A DNA stretch of 64,000 nucleotides, from positions 61,282,583-61,346,582 of the forward strand of contig CM047808.1 in the NCBI GenBank assembly GCA_026214975.1, written 5' to 3'. The notes under the pieces were generated by a model, which saw only the letters and a program-made list of their open reading frames with translations, searched no databases and was not told the DNA's origin. A program made the translations under genes and the position numbers. The stretch is from Gentiana macrophylla. Taxonomy: Eukaryota > Streptophyta > Magnoliopsida > Gentianales > Gentianaceae. Positions 33,191 to 43,957 of this stretch are shown here, piece by piece. The first letter of the stretch is position 1, and every line of letters starts with the position of its first letter.

Positions 33191-34246
33191 ATGAGTTGGT
33201 GGCATAGTTTTCCAGAGACCCATCCCATTAAGGAGTGGGGTCGTGGAGGTGTGCTACGCTACGATGGTTATGAGTACTATATGATATATGATCCAAAGTT
33301 GTATTATCCGGCTTGTGTCAAGAAAGCCGACGCTGCATTTGTGAAGGAACAAAATGACTATCTGGCAGAGCAAAGAAGAATAAAGGCAGCTAAGGAAAAA
33401 AAGGAGTTAGAACGTGTAGAAAGGTGGAAGAAACTTGAGGCAAAGCACCGGGCTGAAGACACGCTTTTCTTTATGCAGTATGGTATCACTATTGCCGAAG
33501 CTGCACAGGGCAAAGCACCGAAATTCTATCCTATTGTTCCAAAACCTCCTGTTGATGTGGCGTGCGAGGAGGATGACATTCATGTTGTTTCTACAGAGGA
33601 TGAGATTGTGATTAATGCTACAGTAAGTCCGATTTCGGTTGATGTTCAAACGTATGATGTTGTCAATGAGTTTACTGTTGAAGATGAAATTTCTGATGTT
33701 CCCGTACATGATCCAGTCGTTGATGCTGAATTATTTCCTATTATTGATGCTGACGTGGTGCACGTTGATCATGTTCCATTGGCGGCATTAGTTGATCTCC
33801 CTATTACGCATGCTACTGCAATTTTTGATACACCCAATGCATCTCCTATTATGCTTATGAATCATCTTGATATTGTTGTCAATAGTGGCATGTTGAACCA
33901 CACCTTTGCTGATCCATATTTGCCGCCTATTGACATATCTCCGGATTTGCATTTATATGATTATCTTGCTTTCGAACATGGGTTCGTTCACAATTATGTC
34001 CAACCCCGAGGATGTTTTGGTATTCTTTTGGTGCAACATGGGGTACATAATCCTAATGCTCAAAAGTTCAAGATGTTTGTTCGCGTTCTTTTTGACCCCG
34101 GCATAATTTTGGGGTTTCTTTTGGAATTTCATGGTGTCAAGATTGCAGATGCGGATTTCTACGACATCATGTTGATTCGAGGACGAATCATTTTCAGCCG
34201 AGAGGGAATGATACGATCCAAGAATACAAAACGATGCATAAATTAA
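33191..34246 (+). CDS. Intact 351-codon ORF of element L, unknown function
   Basis: ATG at 33191 to TAA at 34244-34246, no stop or frameshift. Residues 1-45: aromatic- and Gly-rich (MSWWHSFPETHPIKEWGRGG, YEYYMIYDPKLYYPACVKKA). Residues 46-90: charged helix, likely coiled coil (YLAEQRRIKAAKEKKELERV). Residues 115-230: acidic, Val/Asp-rich and probably disordered (VVDAELFPIIDADVVHVDHV). Residues 240-345: folded module with QHGVHNPNAQKFKMF, FDPGIILGFLLEFHG and FYDIMLIRGRIIFS. The last 13 codons read through PPT and LTR start. There is no zinc knuckle, protease, RT, IN, RNase H or membrane segment. The C-terminal module recurs in fragment F, so the gene belongs to a family. It may be a nucleic-acid- or Gag-interacting factor, but that is speculation. 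Confidence 0.85.
   Translation: MSWWHSFPETHPIKEWGRGGVLRYDGYEYYMIYDPKLYYPACVKKADAAFVKEQNDYLAEQRRIKAAKEKKELERVERWKKLEAKHRAEDTLFFMQYGITIAEAAQGKAPKFYPIVPKPPVDVACEEDDIHVVSTEDEIVINATVSPISVDVQTYDVVNEFTVEDEISDVPVHDPVVDAELFPIIDADVVHVDHVPLAALVDLPITHATAIFDTPNASPIMLMNHLDIVVNSGMLNHTFADPYLPPIDISPDLHLYDYLAFEHGFVHNYVQPRGCFGILLVQHGVHNPNAQKFKMFVRVLFDPGIILGFLLEFHGVKIADADFYDIMLIRGRIIFSREGMIRSKNTKRCIN
34196..34208 (+). other. Polypurine tract of element L
   Basis: AGCCGAGAGGGAA directly before TGATACG. It also encodes part of the ORF C terminus (SREG). Fragment F has the comparable GGACCAGGGAGGGAA. Confidence 0.8.
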
Positions 34247-34986
34247 GATATATTTATCATATATTTATTATTATATATATTTGATAAAATAAGGTCTGAA
34301 TATTCAAGGGGGATGGCGCCATTTTGAAGTTGTCAGATTCATTGAACTTAGAAGATTCAATCAATGCTGGAAATTGTGGCGCAGCTTCTGTTTTTCGCCA
34401 TTTTGACCCTGTATACATATCCGGATGAATTTGAGTCCTTCATTGAAGTTGTAGATCTTTTCGAGAACTATAATTTCCATTTATGACTCGCATTTATTGG
34501 ATAAGGGAATGTCTGGATATAGGCGAAATCAGATGGATGCTGAAATCAGATTCAATGTATTTGGAGCATTCAAGAAACAAGTAGATACATTGAACTTGGC
34601 TGATGCATCTCACAACCTTCTATGCTGAACCTTGGGGGCGCCACTTTCTTGATACTAGTTCCTAGGAAGTCTTTTAATATTAATTCATGTATTTCCATTC
34701 TCTCTTTAGCCTATATAAGGCACACCACTTGTATTTTGGAAAGGAGATCATTTTTGAGTGATATTTTAAATATATTTAAGAATTTTCAGTGATTGAAAAT
34801 TTGTGAGTTAAATATTTACCTTGCTGATTAGGTAAGTGTTAAACTTGGAGAATCTATCAAAGGTGTGAGCAACCTTTGTTGTGACGTTCTCAACTTAGTG
34901 ATTCCGAGGTGCTGATTCCGAGGATAGCTAAGCTGCTCTTCGTGTTCTTCATTGATATCTCAACTAGATCCGAAGTCCTCGTATCA
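34209..34986 (+). repeat. 3' LTR of element L
   Basis: 778 bp, same ends as the 5' LTR, TATA box at 34712-34719. The ORF of L ends 38 bases inside it. Followed by the TSD TGACC. Confidence 0.95.
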
Positions 34987-34991
34987 TGACC

Positions 34992-36305
34992 ACTATGGAC
35001 CCAAACATGTTTGGGTACCTAAAACATATTAAATTGGTTTTGTAGGGTGTTTGGTACTTTGACAGTGGATGTTCCAGACATATGACAAGGAGTAAGCATT
35101 GTTTGACAAATTATGTAGCAAAGGATTGACCAAAAGGTAATTTTGGAAACATGGTTACACCATGATATACAAGAGGGTATGGAACACTTGTGAGGAATGG
35201 ATTGACATCAGAAATGTTGTATATGTTGAAAGCTTGGATTACAACCTTCTAAGCACTGGACAATTCTATGACATGGGTTACAAAGTCACTTTTGACAAAG
35301 GCTACTGCATTGTCATGAGTGAAATGGGAGAACAAGTTGTGTTCGCTGGATGAAGACAACAAAGCATGTTTGTAGTAGATTAGACTACTGCTATTCCTAA
35401 AACATGTCTTATTGTGCATACAAAGTCAGAACTCAACTTGTTATGGCATAAGAAGTTGATTCATCTAAATTTTTAAGAAATCAATCAGTTGGTGAAGAAA
35501 AAGTTGAGGATTGTTTTACCTGAAATCACATATAAGAAAGATGGAATATGTGATGCCTGTCAGCAAGGTAAACAAACAAAATCAAGTTCAAGTCAAAGAT
35601 TAAACAATCAACCCAGAGAGTGTTGGAATTGATGCATATGGATCTATTTGGACCAGTAATACCAACAAGCATAACATGAAAGAAGTACACTCTGGTAGTA
35701 GTGGATGATTATTCAAGATACACTTGGTTGATTTTCATGAATAAGAAAAGTGAAACACTTCAAAAGATGCCTGAACTTTTGAAGAGATTACAAAATGAGA
35801 AAAGTGTGACAGTAGTGAAGATCAGATCAGACAAGGGCACTGAGTTCAAAAACAAAGTCATAAGGGAATACTATAAACAAAATGGTGTGTTGCACCAATT
35901 AGCAGCTGTTGAAACACTTCAGCAAAATGTGGTTGCTGAGATAAGAAACAGGAATTTAAAGGAAGCAAGGAGGACTATGATATGTTAAGCATTGTTAGCT
36001 AAAAGATATTGGGATAAAGCAATCAATACATCATGCGACACACAGAATAGAACCTCAGTGAACAAAAATCTTATGAAGACAGCTTATGGAATATGGCATT
36101 GAAGAAAGCCTAATATATCATATTTCCATCCAGTGGGAGTCAGTGCTTTATCTTAAATCATAAGCAGCAACTGAAGACATTCGAACAAATATCAGATGAG
36201 GGAATATTTTTGGGATTTTCTTCAGTCATCAAGGCTTTTAGGGTACAGAAAAAAAGGACATTAAATCATGAAGAATCAATATATGTTGTTTTTTATGAAC
36301 CTAAG
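34992..36305 (+). pseudogene. Protease and integrase of element C
   Basis: Resumes as HYGPKHVWVPK, then VWYFDSGCSRHMT with the aspartic-protease DSG at 35061-35069. The pre-integrase block follows (35162-35353: NVVYVESLDYNLLSTGQFYD). The integrase has LLWHKKLIHLNF and CDACQQGKQ of the HHCC finger, MDLFGPVIPTS (first catalytic Asp near 35640), the frame 35701-35988 (VDDYSRYTWLIFMNKKSE, IRSDKGTEFKNKV with the second Asp) and LQQNVVAEIRNRNLKEARR, where the usual PQQNGVAERRNRT is altered but Glu is kept. Stops and frameshifts are scattered. It is interrupted at 36306 by a solo LTR inside the coding sequence for the C-terminal domain. Confidence 0.85.
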
Positions 36306-38075
36306 TGCTGGATATATAAAAACCCGAATCCGAATCTGATCCACAATTGGATCGTCAAATCTGATTCATAGCACTGATCGAGACGCTCGATCATGCACAT
36401 CGGAAGCTACGAATAAATTTGCAAGCAATTTTACCACGATATGACCCATATAAATAATTAATATAACTATAAGAAGGTTGAAGGTTTACCTAATCGAAGA
36501 GGAATAGTAAATTGACATAGAGAGAGAAGCCGCAGTCTTCCGGATTGTATCTCCTAGCGACGACTGGTGGACGTCGATCCTCGCCGTAGAACCTCCTCGA
36601 ATATGCTCAAGAAAAACCGTAGGTTTTTCCTCTCTTAATGACTAGAACAAGAAACTAATTTTTCTCTTCTATTTGGTGATAAGTGGCGCAATTAATGAAT
36701 CAAATTGTGATGGGAGGAACTCTCTTTATATATGAAAATAACCAGTCAAGAGAGAGTTATCATTTTCACACCAGAATTACCTATTCCCATAAGGAAAAAA
36801 AAATTTCCATAAGATAAGAGATAATTTCCAAAAAATTAAATCTCTTATCTCTTTTTCATTAATTATCTAACAAATAAATAATTAACTAATTACATATGTG
36901 ACATAATCTAGGAAATTTCATTTCCTAATTTATCCCAAAAAAAGGCGCCACATTGTCATTATTTTTAATAGAAAATGTCTTTTCTATTTTACATATTATT
37001 TACCAAATAAATAATATTCGTATATTCATTAAATAGACAAAATATTTAATTTATTCTCGAGGTTCCATAAAACGAGAAAACACTCGCGTGTTAGGAGCCA
37101 ACCCGGGGACCATGTACCTATAACCAATAGCTACAATAAAATGCATAAAATATTCATCGAACAGAATATTTCTATTCAAGTTATTAATTCCAGAATTACC
37201 CCACCATAAATACGAAACTGAACTATATCGGTTATAGATATAACTTATTCACAAAACATTGAGTCGATAAGTGTTAATTGATATAATCATTACATATAGA
37301 CTAACCCTCCATAGACTATCCGTAATGAAGCGGGATTATTTCTGTAAACCTTCTTCATTACATCTTATCCTTATTTACCATTAACCCATTAGTGATCAAT
37401 TAGTTAATAACCAATACGAACTCTGCGGATCGATCAGTTTCTAGGATTAACAAATAAGGGGATTGTCTTTCTACTTCCCGCAGGAAGGAATGGATTCCAT
37501 ATCTGTGAGACACACACTTCTCACTCATTCCAAAATAGTGCCAACGTGAAAGTGATTTGGACCGCGCCTTTTAGCGATCCTTAACGAACACATCAAACCC
37601 TATGCTGAAACAAGTAGGAGTATGCAATCACTTCAGGATTAAGGTTAATCCTTATATGATCATATTGTGATTTAATGAGATTTCTCAATAATGGAATTAT
37701 ATGAGAAATTCAGATTAAATCGGTCTAGTCATACATGACAACATCATATATAAATGCCCCACTTAGATAACCAATATCGACGGTCCGGATAAGACGGTCA
37801 CACCATAAAGTGTTCTGGGTGCATTAATGGTGGTTTAATCAATAGACCCCATACTTTGATTAAGTTCACCATGTACTAATAGTTCAAGTGTATCACCATA
37901 AACTTAATCCTCATGTGTGACACAAACTAAGTTATATGTCTAGATAAGATACGACTTGGGGTTCAATAGTGTATTACATATAAGCACGAAGAAAATAATA
38001 AGATGAGAATAAATTTGTCATTTTTTAATTATAAGAACAATTACAGAAATTGTCTTTTAGGCGCCACTTCCAACA
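36306..38075 (-). repeat. Solo LTR of the element A family
   Basis: 1770 bp with ends TGCTGG (36306) and CCAACA (38075), minus orientation, flanked by a perfect TSD CTAAG (36301-36305, 38076-38080). TATA box TATATAAAG on the minus strand at 36724-36732. No PBS, PPT or internal sequence adjoins it; the flanks are continuous integrase sequence of C. It arose by unequal recombination between the two LTRs of a full element. Confidence 0.95.
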
Positions 38076-38080
38076 CTAAG

Positions 38081-39960
38081 TTCACTGGATTGGAAGATGA
38101 TGATGTTTCAGAAAACTGATTTGAATCTGGAAGTCACTGATCCAAAATATGTTGATGTTCTAAAGAAGATAAGTGATCTAAAGGTTTCTGATTCTGGAAG
38201 TGAAATTGTCCCTGCTGAAAGACCTTCTGATAACAATACTAATACAACAACTGATGCAGTTCAAGGATCTGCTGATCCCCCCACAGAAACAATAGCAGAC
38301 CCTACTGAAGATGAGGTTCCTGTAAATCAAGCAAATCAAGATTTACAATGGTTGAAGGACTACCCTGCTGAAAAATAATTGGTGTTGTACAGCAAGCTGT
38401 AAGGGCAAGAAGACAACTGGAAGCCATGTCTACATGTTTTCTATACCAAATAGAACCTAAAGTTGTTGAAGAATCAATTTTTGATCTTGATTGGATTGTT
38501 GCTATGCAAGAGGAATTCAATGAGTTTGAAAGAAAAAAAGTTTGGACACTAGTGGATAGGCCTGATCGTGCAAATGTGATTGGTACTAAATGGGTATACA
38601 GGAATAAACTGGATGAATCTAGTACCATTGTTGGAAACAATGCCAGACTAGTGGCAAAAGGCTATTCTCAAGCTGAAGGAATAAATTTTGATGAGACATA
38701 TGCCCCAGTTGCAGAATTGGAAGCTATAAGGCTATTTTGGCATATTCTGCATATAAAAACTTCAAGGTTTACCAGATGGATGTTAAGACTGCATAAATGG
38801 CATTCAAGAAGAAGAGGTTTATGTTCAGTAACCTCCTGGTTTTGAAGTTGAAAATCAAGATTATAAAGTGTATAGACTCAACAAAGCACTTTATGGTTTG
38901 AAACAAACACCAAGATCATGGTATGAGATACTATCTCAATTCTTGGTGAACAATGGTTTTACCAAATGAACCATTGACAAGACTCTTTTCAGAATCAATG
39001 AAGGAGACAACACCCTCCTGGTGCAGATTTATGTGGATGACATGATCTTTGGATCTGATAATGAATTTCTATGTGAAAATTTTGCCAATCCCAAGCATGA
39101 TGAGTATGATGGGAGAAATAAACTACTTTCTGGGATTACAAGTCAAGCAAATGCAAGATGGAATCTTCATTCATCAAACAAAATACACGAAGGAGCTGCT
39201 GAAGAAGTTTGGTATGGAAAATAGCACCAAAGTACCAACTCCTATGGGTACAAGCATCAGATTGGATGAAGACAAAGATGGTAAAAATGTTGATCAGACT
39301 TTACATAGAATGATGATAGGAAGTCTTCTATACCTTAAAGCCAGCAGACTTGATATATACTTTGTTGTAGGTGTTTGCGCATGATTTCAATCAAAACCTA
39401 AGGAATGTTACATAGCTGCAGTAAAAAGGATTCTCAAATATCTTAAAGAAACCTTGGGAGTAAGGATATGGTACTCAAAAGATGGAAGTTTCAAAGTTAT
39501 ATCCTACTTAGATTCTGAATATGCTGGGTGCAAGATTGATAGAAAAAGCACCACAAGAACTTGTCAGTTGATGGGAAATAGACTTGTTTCCTGGTTTAGC
39601 AAGAAATAGAATTCTATATCAACTCCCACTTCTGAAGCTGAATACATTGTTGCTAGAAGCTACTGTGCACAAGTACTATGGTTAAGATAGCAAACTAAGG
39701 GATTATGGGATTGAAGAAAGAGAAATTCCCATAATGTGTGATAACACAAGTGCAATAACAATCACAGAAAATCCTATTTTGCACTCAAGGACCAAAAACA
39801 TTGATATGAGACATCATTTCATAAGAGATCATGTTGAATATAAAGATGTGATGGTTCTCTATATTCCTACTGAAGATCAACTTGTTGATATCTTTACAAA
39901 GCCTTTGGATAGTGAAATATTTGCTAAGTTAAGAACTGAACTTGCATCATCAAAGTTGAC
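38081..39960 (+). pseudogene. Integrase tail, RT and RNase H of element C
   Basis: After the solo LTR: an acidic linker (38097-38378: TDLNLEVTDPKYVDVLKKIS), then copia [70 protein letters not shown] frameshift near 38740 precedes the MDV.TA block. QIYVDDMIFGSDNEF (catalytic YVDD intact, near 39045) and YFLGLQVKQMQDGIF follow, then RNase H: SYLDSEYAGCKIDRKSTTR (the usual DSDYAG Asp changed to Glu), VSWFSKK, TSEAEYIVA, and the end frame 39734-40012 (RTKNIDMRHHFIRDHVEYKD, DQLVDIFTKPLDSE). Several stops and frameshifts. Confidence 0.88.
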
Positions 39961-40200
39961 TAATTTTTATTTTTTTTGGTCAGCAGAGTACTGGAATTCA
40001 CCAAGGTATTAGTCTTTGCCCTGCTGGGTGTGCTCACTTGGCAGATTAGTCATTGGTATCAACAATTCCTAAGTTCTCTTATAGTTTGGACAATTGAGCA
40101 AATGAAGTTTCCAAGGGGATTGGTCTTTGCCCTGTTGGGTGAGCTCACTTCATAGATCAATCAATGGTATTAAACTTCATCTTGTATTATCAGTTGGACA
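39961..40200 (+). repeat. Post-pol tandem motif, conserved between C and E
   Basis: Directly after the end of pol. GTCTTTGCCCTGCTGGGTGT with GCTCACTTGGCAG at 40011-40045 is repeated as GTCTTTGCCCTGTTGGGTGA with GCTCACTTCATAG at 40122-40157. Element E carries one copy at the same place on the minus strand (60160-60210: GGGGATTGATCTTTG then GGTGCGCTCACTTGACAG). Conservation between strongly diverged elements suggests function: possibly RNA processing, packaging or ORF3 expression. Confidence 0.6.
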
Positions 40201-40551
40201 ACACTATGCTGTATAAAGATCAACTTGTTTCTTATATCAGCATGCTGCTGAAACTGATGAGTCTACTAAAGAAGAAAATCAGACTATATTCTCTCTACTG
40301 AAGTTGAAGCCTACTGATGACACAGTCTGCTGAATAATTCGTTGCTGATAAAGTCAGACTTTAAGGAAAGTCAACAGTGGAGTAAATGGATATTATTCTT
40401 ATCCATTATTACATCTGTTACAACATATAAAAGTTATTACACTAGTGGGATCAATTAGTGGGACACGTGGCAGCATCATATTCATTCCGAATTATACCGT
40501 GTGTTTATTGTACAGTACATGGATTGTACATCCCTACCCACCACTTTTGCC
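40201..40551 (+). other. Non-coding stretch between the pol-end repeat and ORF3 promoter-like region of C
   Basis: Repeated GCTGCTGA/CTACTGA words (40245-40340), no long frame. It includes an ACACGTGGCAGC word at 40463 (an ACGT-core sequence of the type bound by plant bZIP factors), which could be chance. Confidence 0.4.
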
Positions 40552-40668
40552 TATATATACATAATATACATAGTACGTATATGCATACACTCAGATCATT
40601 TTCTCTACAAAATATACAAGTGTGAACATAAATTTGTAGTTTTTTCATCTTCATCTTTCTCAAACTTA
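40552..40668 (+). promoter_or_regulatory. Candidate internal promoter and 5' UTR of ORF3 in element C
   Basis: CCTATATATACATAATATAC at 40550-40569 looks like a plant TATA box. A pyrimidine-rich leader follows (TTTTTTCATCTTCATCTTTC) and the ORF3 ATG at 40669, about 115 bases downstream. Element D has the same arrangement before its ORF3 (54988-55180). It suggests ORF3 is transcribed on its own RNA, not read from the genomic transcript. Inference only. Confidence 0.45.
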
Positions 40669-42421
40669 ATGGTGGATAAAGATGTTCATCTTTGAACCGG
40701 TCAAAGTGTTAGAGGCTATGTCACTGATACGGATGCAACTGATTTGGCAATCAATCTGGGAAGAAGAATCAGACGATTTGAAGGATTGGAAAATGTTTTA
40801 AATCCCAGATTGGACAAGATTTCTTACAGGAATGTCTGTGATTTCTTGAGAAATATGGTGGTTAGAGACAATACTGAGGCATTTACAACAACTATAAATG
40901 GTCAGGAGATTGAAGTAACTTCAGACTTGCTGAGATAGGTCTTTGGATTTGGTATAGGGAATGGAGCCCCTACAAATCAAGAATCTATAGGATTAGCAAG
41001 GCTAGCTTGTGTGGAATCAATCAGAACTAATCCAGATGCACAAATAGCCTTGAATATAAATGTAAAGAACAATTATTTCGAGTATAACCTGGTGAGAAAA
41101 CATATTGCTAAGTTTATTTTGGGTTTTGTTGAAAGTCTTGATATATTATCCGGACCCAAAATAGACTTGATGTTAATCATTTCATGGAGTATGAAGTTTG
41201 ATTGGGCGGGTTTCTTAGTTCAATACATGAAGAAAATTATTATATATGAAAGAGAAACCATTAAAAAGCAGTTGAGTGAAAAGAAACCTGCTAGATATAT
41301 GGGTTCAGGTTTCTTTATCAAGACAAAACCATTGGGATTAATGGTTCAAGCCCTGCTGAATCATTTGAAGGTTGCTGATGTTGCTCCCTCAAACATCAAC
41401 AAGGCCAGATTTAAGCCAGAGATTACGACACCTATCCCAGGCCTGGATGATGATGATGAGACATAAGAAGTTGAAAGTGATTGTGAGCAGGAACAAAGAA
41501 CAAAGGCTAAAATTGGGTGCAACCTACTGCACCAAAGAAGACTATAGAGAAAATAAAGCCTGCAGATACTAGAAAGATAACAGAAATGTTAAAGCCTAAA
41601 AAGACAAGGCAATCAGTGACACTGCCGAGTTTCAAACTGCTGATGAGCCTACCGAGCCTACTGAACCTGTCAAGAAGACTGCTGCTGATTTGCTTAAAGA
41701 ACAGATCAAAGAGGCATCTAAGAAGAGAAAGATTGCTAGCAAAGAGCAATTAAAAGAATATCTCATTGAGTCCCCAGAAAGACCTTCCAAAAGAAGAAAA
41801 CAAGTTGTAAAGAAGAAGGGACATGGAAAGGGTAAAGAATTGAGAGTTCTAGAGGAATAAAGAGAAGTAGTAGAAGAAGAAGATGTTGAACAAGTAGTTG
41901 TTGAGCCTACTATGGAGGCTACTGAAGTTGTGGAAGACCCTGCTGAAACTACAACAACTCATAGGAAAGGACGGACGGTTGAGATCCATGCTGAGGAGCA
42001 TGTAATTCCGTGGGAAGGAAGTGTGGAACAGTTGAAGATAGTAGACACAAACTTACCTAATGGAGAGTCTACTGATCTCTTTGTATCTATTGAAGATACA
42101 CTGAGTCATCTTGTTGAGACTTTTGGATGTCACCAAGTTGAGAAACCTGCTCCAAGAAAACCAACCATGCCTTTTGCAAGGATGGAAAATAAATCAAAGA
42201 ATCCAAAAGAAGATCCTAATCTTACGAGGATTTCAAAGTACTTTGCATGGAAGTTTGGTTTTTACAAGACGCAAAACCAACAAGAGAACCAATGACTGGA
42301 TTTGAAGAATGGGCTTTTGAAAGTCTTGGAGTGGAAAGTTTTCTAGGACTGATTGATATATCACTCCTAGAGATGAGGCAACTGGAGATCATAAAAAATG
42401 AAAAGCATAAAGGAAACATAA
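40669..42421 (+). pseudogene. ORF3 of element C (post-pol gene, several frame breaks)
   Basis: ATG at 40669 (MVDKDVHL, then TGA). The frame continues 40744-40938 (NLGRRIRRFEGLENVLNPRL, TTTINGQEIEVTSDLLR), then a stop and 41011-41466 with the shared helix KFDWAGFLVQYMKKII near 41196-41243, GSGFFIKTKPLGLMVQALLN and an acidic DDDDE end. Further on, frames 41517-41753 and 41912-42295 are Lys- and Glu-rich. N1 has NLIDTKVTTLCPDGIRDFYR and TVDEQLLSLVF at equivalent places. It sits between pol and the site of the 3' LTR. There is no hydrophobic membrane segment, so an envelope role is unlikely. Cut by insertion of D at 42422. Confidence 0.7.
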
Positions 42422-43813
42422 TGTTGGTCCTAGAGAAGTGTAAAACTATAGTCAGAGGGGGGGGTGAATGACTATAGTGGAGTTTCAAAAACTTTTCTTA
42501 TATTTAAAAGTTTTTGGGCAGCGGATAAGTCCATTCTTTAAATGTTGGTTCAAAGTAGATTATTCAATCACAGATATAGAGTATGCAATGAAATAAAGTA
42601 CTGTAAGGTAAATACTGAAAGTAAATAGACACAAAGGTTTATAATGGTTCAGGGTGGTGTAATCCCTTAATCCACTCTTATACTGTGATGATTGGAGGAA
42701 TTCACTATTGTTTTCACAGATGCAATAGCACGATTGTCCTTGACCACACAAGCTTCACAATCTACAAGACTATCACTCCCTGGCTTCAGAAGCTTCAGTG
42801 ACTCAGTCTCTATCACTGCTCCTTTAGAACAAATCTTTCAGCAGCTATCACAAAGGTTGAAACTCCTCAGATTCCCTAGATTCAATTCCCCCAGATGATG
42901 TGAATTGGATTCACAGACTTGTGATCAATCTCAGTGCTTGACGTGGAATTTGAGCTCTGATTTCTGAGTTGATCTCTAGATGTTTCTTTCAAGTACAGAT
43001 CGAAGGCTTTTCAAATTGACAGAGTTTCTGCTTGTTTCTTATCAGATTCAATCGTTGTTTTTTCTTGTCTATCAGTGCCTTCTATTTATAGCCTTGATAA
43101 TCCTTGATTTGAATTTCCATCCGTTGGCTATTTAATGTGGAGAATAATCCTTGATTTAATTCTTGATTCCCCCTTAATTATATTCTCCTTGATTTCAGTG
43201 ATCGGATTTTTCTTCAAACGTCTATAAAAAATCCATCCTTGATTGATCCTCAATTGATTGTGCGTTCAATGCTTGATCTTTATCTTTTGAAATCTTAATG
43301 TGTAAAGTTTACTTTGCCGTTCCCTGAACGGTTAAGTGATCTTTCTGACTTGGTTGTTTGGTTCTCCCTTCACTGTACTGTCATTACTCAACCGATAGTC
43401 AGTTTACTCTGCCGGTTTACTGCTTTGATATTTTCTTTGATCTTTCAGGTACTTCTTGTACTTCACTGATCCTTCATTTGGGTGCGATCAGTGTACACCA
43501 TATTTGACAATGTACTTCATCATTTGAATTATAACTTAGACTTATCCAAGGTCATCACAGACTTCCTTGGTTGTATGTCAGACCATAATGTCTGCTTGCT
43601 TCTCTGCTGGTACTTGGCTAGCTTCACTCTGCCGGATATCTGTTTTACTTCGCCATCCTACCAACTAGTACAATACTTGAATGACTCAACTTATACAACA
43701 TGTCAGACTCTAATTAAAGACTTATACCGAGAATTCCAACTTATTTCAGGCTTGCTATAACAGCTAAAATGTTCCTAACAATTTCATAAAAACAAAATAA
43801 AATGTTCCTAACA
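42422..43813 (-). repeat. 3' LTR of element D
   Basis: 1392 bp; minus-strand ends TGTTAG (43813) and CCAACA (42422). TATA box CTATAAATA on the minus strand at 43083-43091. The word ATGTTCCTAACAATTTC occurs at the true junction and again 40 bases left (43769-43785), a small duplication of the LTR-PPT junction. No partner LTR in the window. Confidence 0.85.
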
Positions 43814-43828
43814 ATTTCTCCCTTTTTG
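43814..43828 (-). other. Polypurine tract of element D
   Basis: Minus strand CAAAAAGGGAGAAAT before TGTTAGG, closely similar to N1 and E. Confidence 0.85.
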
Positions 43829-43957
43829 ATGAAGCCAAAACACTCATAAGCCTGAACATAAGCATACTAAATTTTTTCATAATAATTAATAGAATAAAAC
43901 TCAAATTTTATTAATCTATTCAAGGGCAATAAGATATTGCATATTTTTCAAAACAAA

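Larger units (their letters stand above)
32171..34986 (+). mobile_element. Element L: young non-autonomous LTR retrotransposon carrying an intact unknown ORF
   Basis: 2816 bp, complete: LTRs of 778 bp each (32171-32948, 34209-34986), PBS 32951-32962, PPT 34196-34208, and a perfect 5-bp TSD TGACC (32166-32170, 34987-34991). By eye the LTRs differ at about nine positions, so insertion is recent relative to the decayed host element C. The internal 1260 bp has no gag, protease, RT or integrase, only one complete ORF of 351 codons. It must have been moved in trans. Size and layout lie between TRIM and LARD classes; the ORF makes it unusual. Confidence 0.93.
28218..42421 (+). mobile_element. Element C: Sirevirus-like Ty1/copia retrotransposon with post-pol gene, nested insertions
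   Basis: Order on the plus strand: 5' LTR, PBS, gag with two zinc knuckles and a coiled-coil tail, protease, integrase, RT, RNase H, then ORF3. Two insertions with perfect TSDs interrupt it: L (32171-34986) and a solo LTR (36306-38075). Its 3' end is missing because minus-strand element D is inserted at 42422; the remaining part and 3' LTR should lie right of D, outside the window. The long gag, long C-terminal gag tail, pol sequence (VWYFDSGCSRHMT, QIYVDDMIFGS) and an extra gene after pol resemble Sireviruses; lineage is inference. Many stops and frameshifts make it non-functional. Confidence 0.85.

Noticed and set aside
33407..33709. 100-codon minus frame antisense to the ORF of L
   Set aside because: Shadow frame of the plus-strand ORF; no own start context or motif.
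41517..42471. Separate small genes right of ORF3 in element C
   Set aside because: Lys/Glu-rich frames in alternating phases are better explained as frame-shifted continuation of ORF3.
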